NCBI RefSeq assembly: GCF_025370255.1
Contig: NZ_JAMTCD010000014.1
Location: 1-64,000 of the forward strand
DNA length: 64,000 bases
Source of the DNA: Shewanella holmiensis
GTDB taxonomy: Bacteria; Pseudomonadota; Gammaproteobacteria; Enterobacterales; Shewanellaceae
Direction of reading: 5' to 3'
This document shows, piece after piece, positions 63,415 to 64,000 of the stretch. Position numbers and translations under genes: made by a program. The number at the start of each line of letters is the position of its first letter. Position 1 is the stretch's first letter. Under the pieces are notes generated by a model. That model saw nothing but the letters and a program-made list of their open reading frames with translations, did not search any database and was not told where the DNA came from.

Positions 63415-64000
63415 TTGCGCCCACTACGTACTTTATCGCTTTTTTTATCGAGCCTGTTATTAGTGCCAAGTTTACTGTTGGCGCAAGTCGATTTTACCCC
63501 AATCCCAGCCGCTGAAATTCAGACCATCACCTTAGACGGTAAACCCGCTGAGGTTTTGTTGAGATCCTGGAGCGGCAAACAACAACTTGGCTTAGCCATT
63601 ATAGTTGGCGCATCGGATACACAAGCTCAAAGTTTGGGACTCAGTGGTTTTTTACGCCATCAATTAAATGCTAAAGGTTGGGCGACGCTGAGCTTAACCC
63701 CACCTAAAGGTTTATATCGCCCTAACTTTATGACTGAAAGTGAAGAAATCAAAAAAGCTGGTGAGGCTCAGCTAACCTTAAAGGCAAACCAGGCTGTGCC
63801 TAAATACAATTCTGAACAATTACTGGAACTAAGAAATTTTCAGCAAGCTAATTTAACTGAAGCGCTTAACCAACTAACCACGTTAGGACAACCCTATCCA
63901 GGAGCAAGAATGATTATTGCCTTTGACGATAGCGCAGGCATGATCACCAATTTGTTATACGAGAAAAAAATCCCGACACCTGATTTAGTTATTCTGGTTA
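63415..64000 (+). CDS. DUF3530-family exported protein, partial at the window end
   Basis: The open frame runs off the right edge after 195 codons. It starts with TTG, with AAAGAGGT four bases ahead. A signal peptide (LRTLSLFLSSLLLVPSLLLA) is followed by VDFTPIPAAEIQTITLDGKP, then LAIIVGASDTQAQS and GWATLSLTPPKG, a layout of the DUF3530 alpha/beta-hydrolase-like family. Conserved active-site residues would lie further on. Probably periplasmic; substrate unknown. Confidence 0.75.
   Translation, partial: MRPLRTLSLFLSSLLLVPSLLLAQVDFTPIPAAEIQTITLDGKPAEVLLRSWSGKQQLGLAIIVGASDTQAQSLGLSGFLRHQLNAKGWATLSLTPPKGLYRPNFMTESEEIKKAGEAQLTLKANQAVPKYNSEQLLELRNFQQANLTEALNQLTTLGQPYPGARMIIAFDDSAGMITNLLYEKKIPTPDLVILV

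Overview
The window looks like the chromosome of a Shewanella-type marine gammaproteobacterium. The support is a tetraheme flavocytochrome c fumarate reductase (fccA), an S8 peptidase ending in a GlyGly-CTERM tail, two tandem OmpC-like porins, and the core genes alr, dnaB, ahpC/ahpF, rluA, asnC, tcdA, tpm, a PIN-PhoH protein and rapA. Base composition is moderate to AT-rich. No rRNA, CRISPR array or insertion sequence was seen. One tRNA (Leu, anticodon CAA) is present.

Region 1 (about 60-9391) is an integrated lambda-like element. On the minus strand, reading from the repressor outwards, lie a Cro/YdaS-like gene, a YdaT (CII-like) gene, two small genes, a lambda O-like replication gene, a lambda P-like helicase loader, a small winged-helix-like gene and a tyrosine integrase. 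A LexA/CI-type repressor with an S24 peptidase domain faces the other way. On the plus strand follow a putative abortive-infection-type gene and a tightly packed operon of small genes, including PrtN-like and PapB-like regulators. No capsid, tail, terminase or lysis gene is present, so the element resembles a phage satellite or stripped prophage that kept integration, replication and control. Three control signals can be read. Six direct repeats with dyad symmetry sit inside the O-like gene, where lambda has its origin. A promoter plus terminator for a short RNA lies between the cII side and O on the opposite strand, as lambda OOP does. A 13-bp operator recurs at the cI/cro interval and at the promoter of the small-gene operon.

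Region 2 (about 9400-14400) is AT-rich accessory DNA on the minus strand: a three-gene operon of small membrane or exported proteins, a membrane protein with coiled coil and TPR, and a TPR-HEPN gene pair that could be a defence or toxin-antitoxin module. The right end of the mobile DNA was not located.

Region 3 (14.4-34.8 kb) is core chromosome: a CheX-like protein, a D15-like outer-membrane barrel, alr, dnaB, an S46 peptidase, a chemoreceptor, a diguanylate cyclase, ahpC-ahpF with a strong intercistronic hairpin, a spermidine-synthase-like protein, a small MscS channel, a dienelactone-hydrolase-like enzyme, D-lactate dehydrogenase, fccA with a likely CRP site, two small membrane genes, rluA and asnC.

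Region 4 (35-64 kb) holds the S8 peptidase, an 8-bp tandem repeat, an aaeXAB-like efflux operon, tRNA-Leu, a 45-residue DUF3149 membrane protein behind an almost ideal class II FNR/EtrA promoter, a SieB-like protein, an orphan histidine kinase, tcdA, two porins, tpm, an atypical protein kinase, a large zinc metalloprotease, a hybrid sensor kinase, PhoH-PIN, rapA and the start of a DUF3530 gene.
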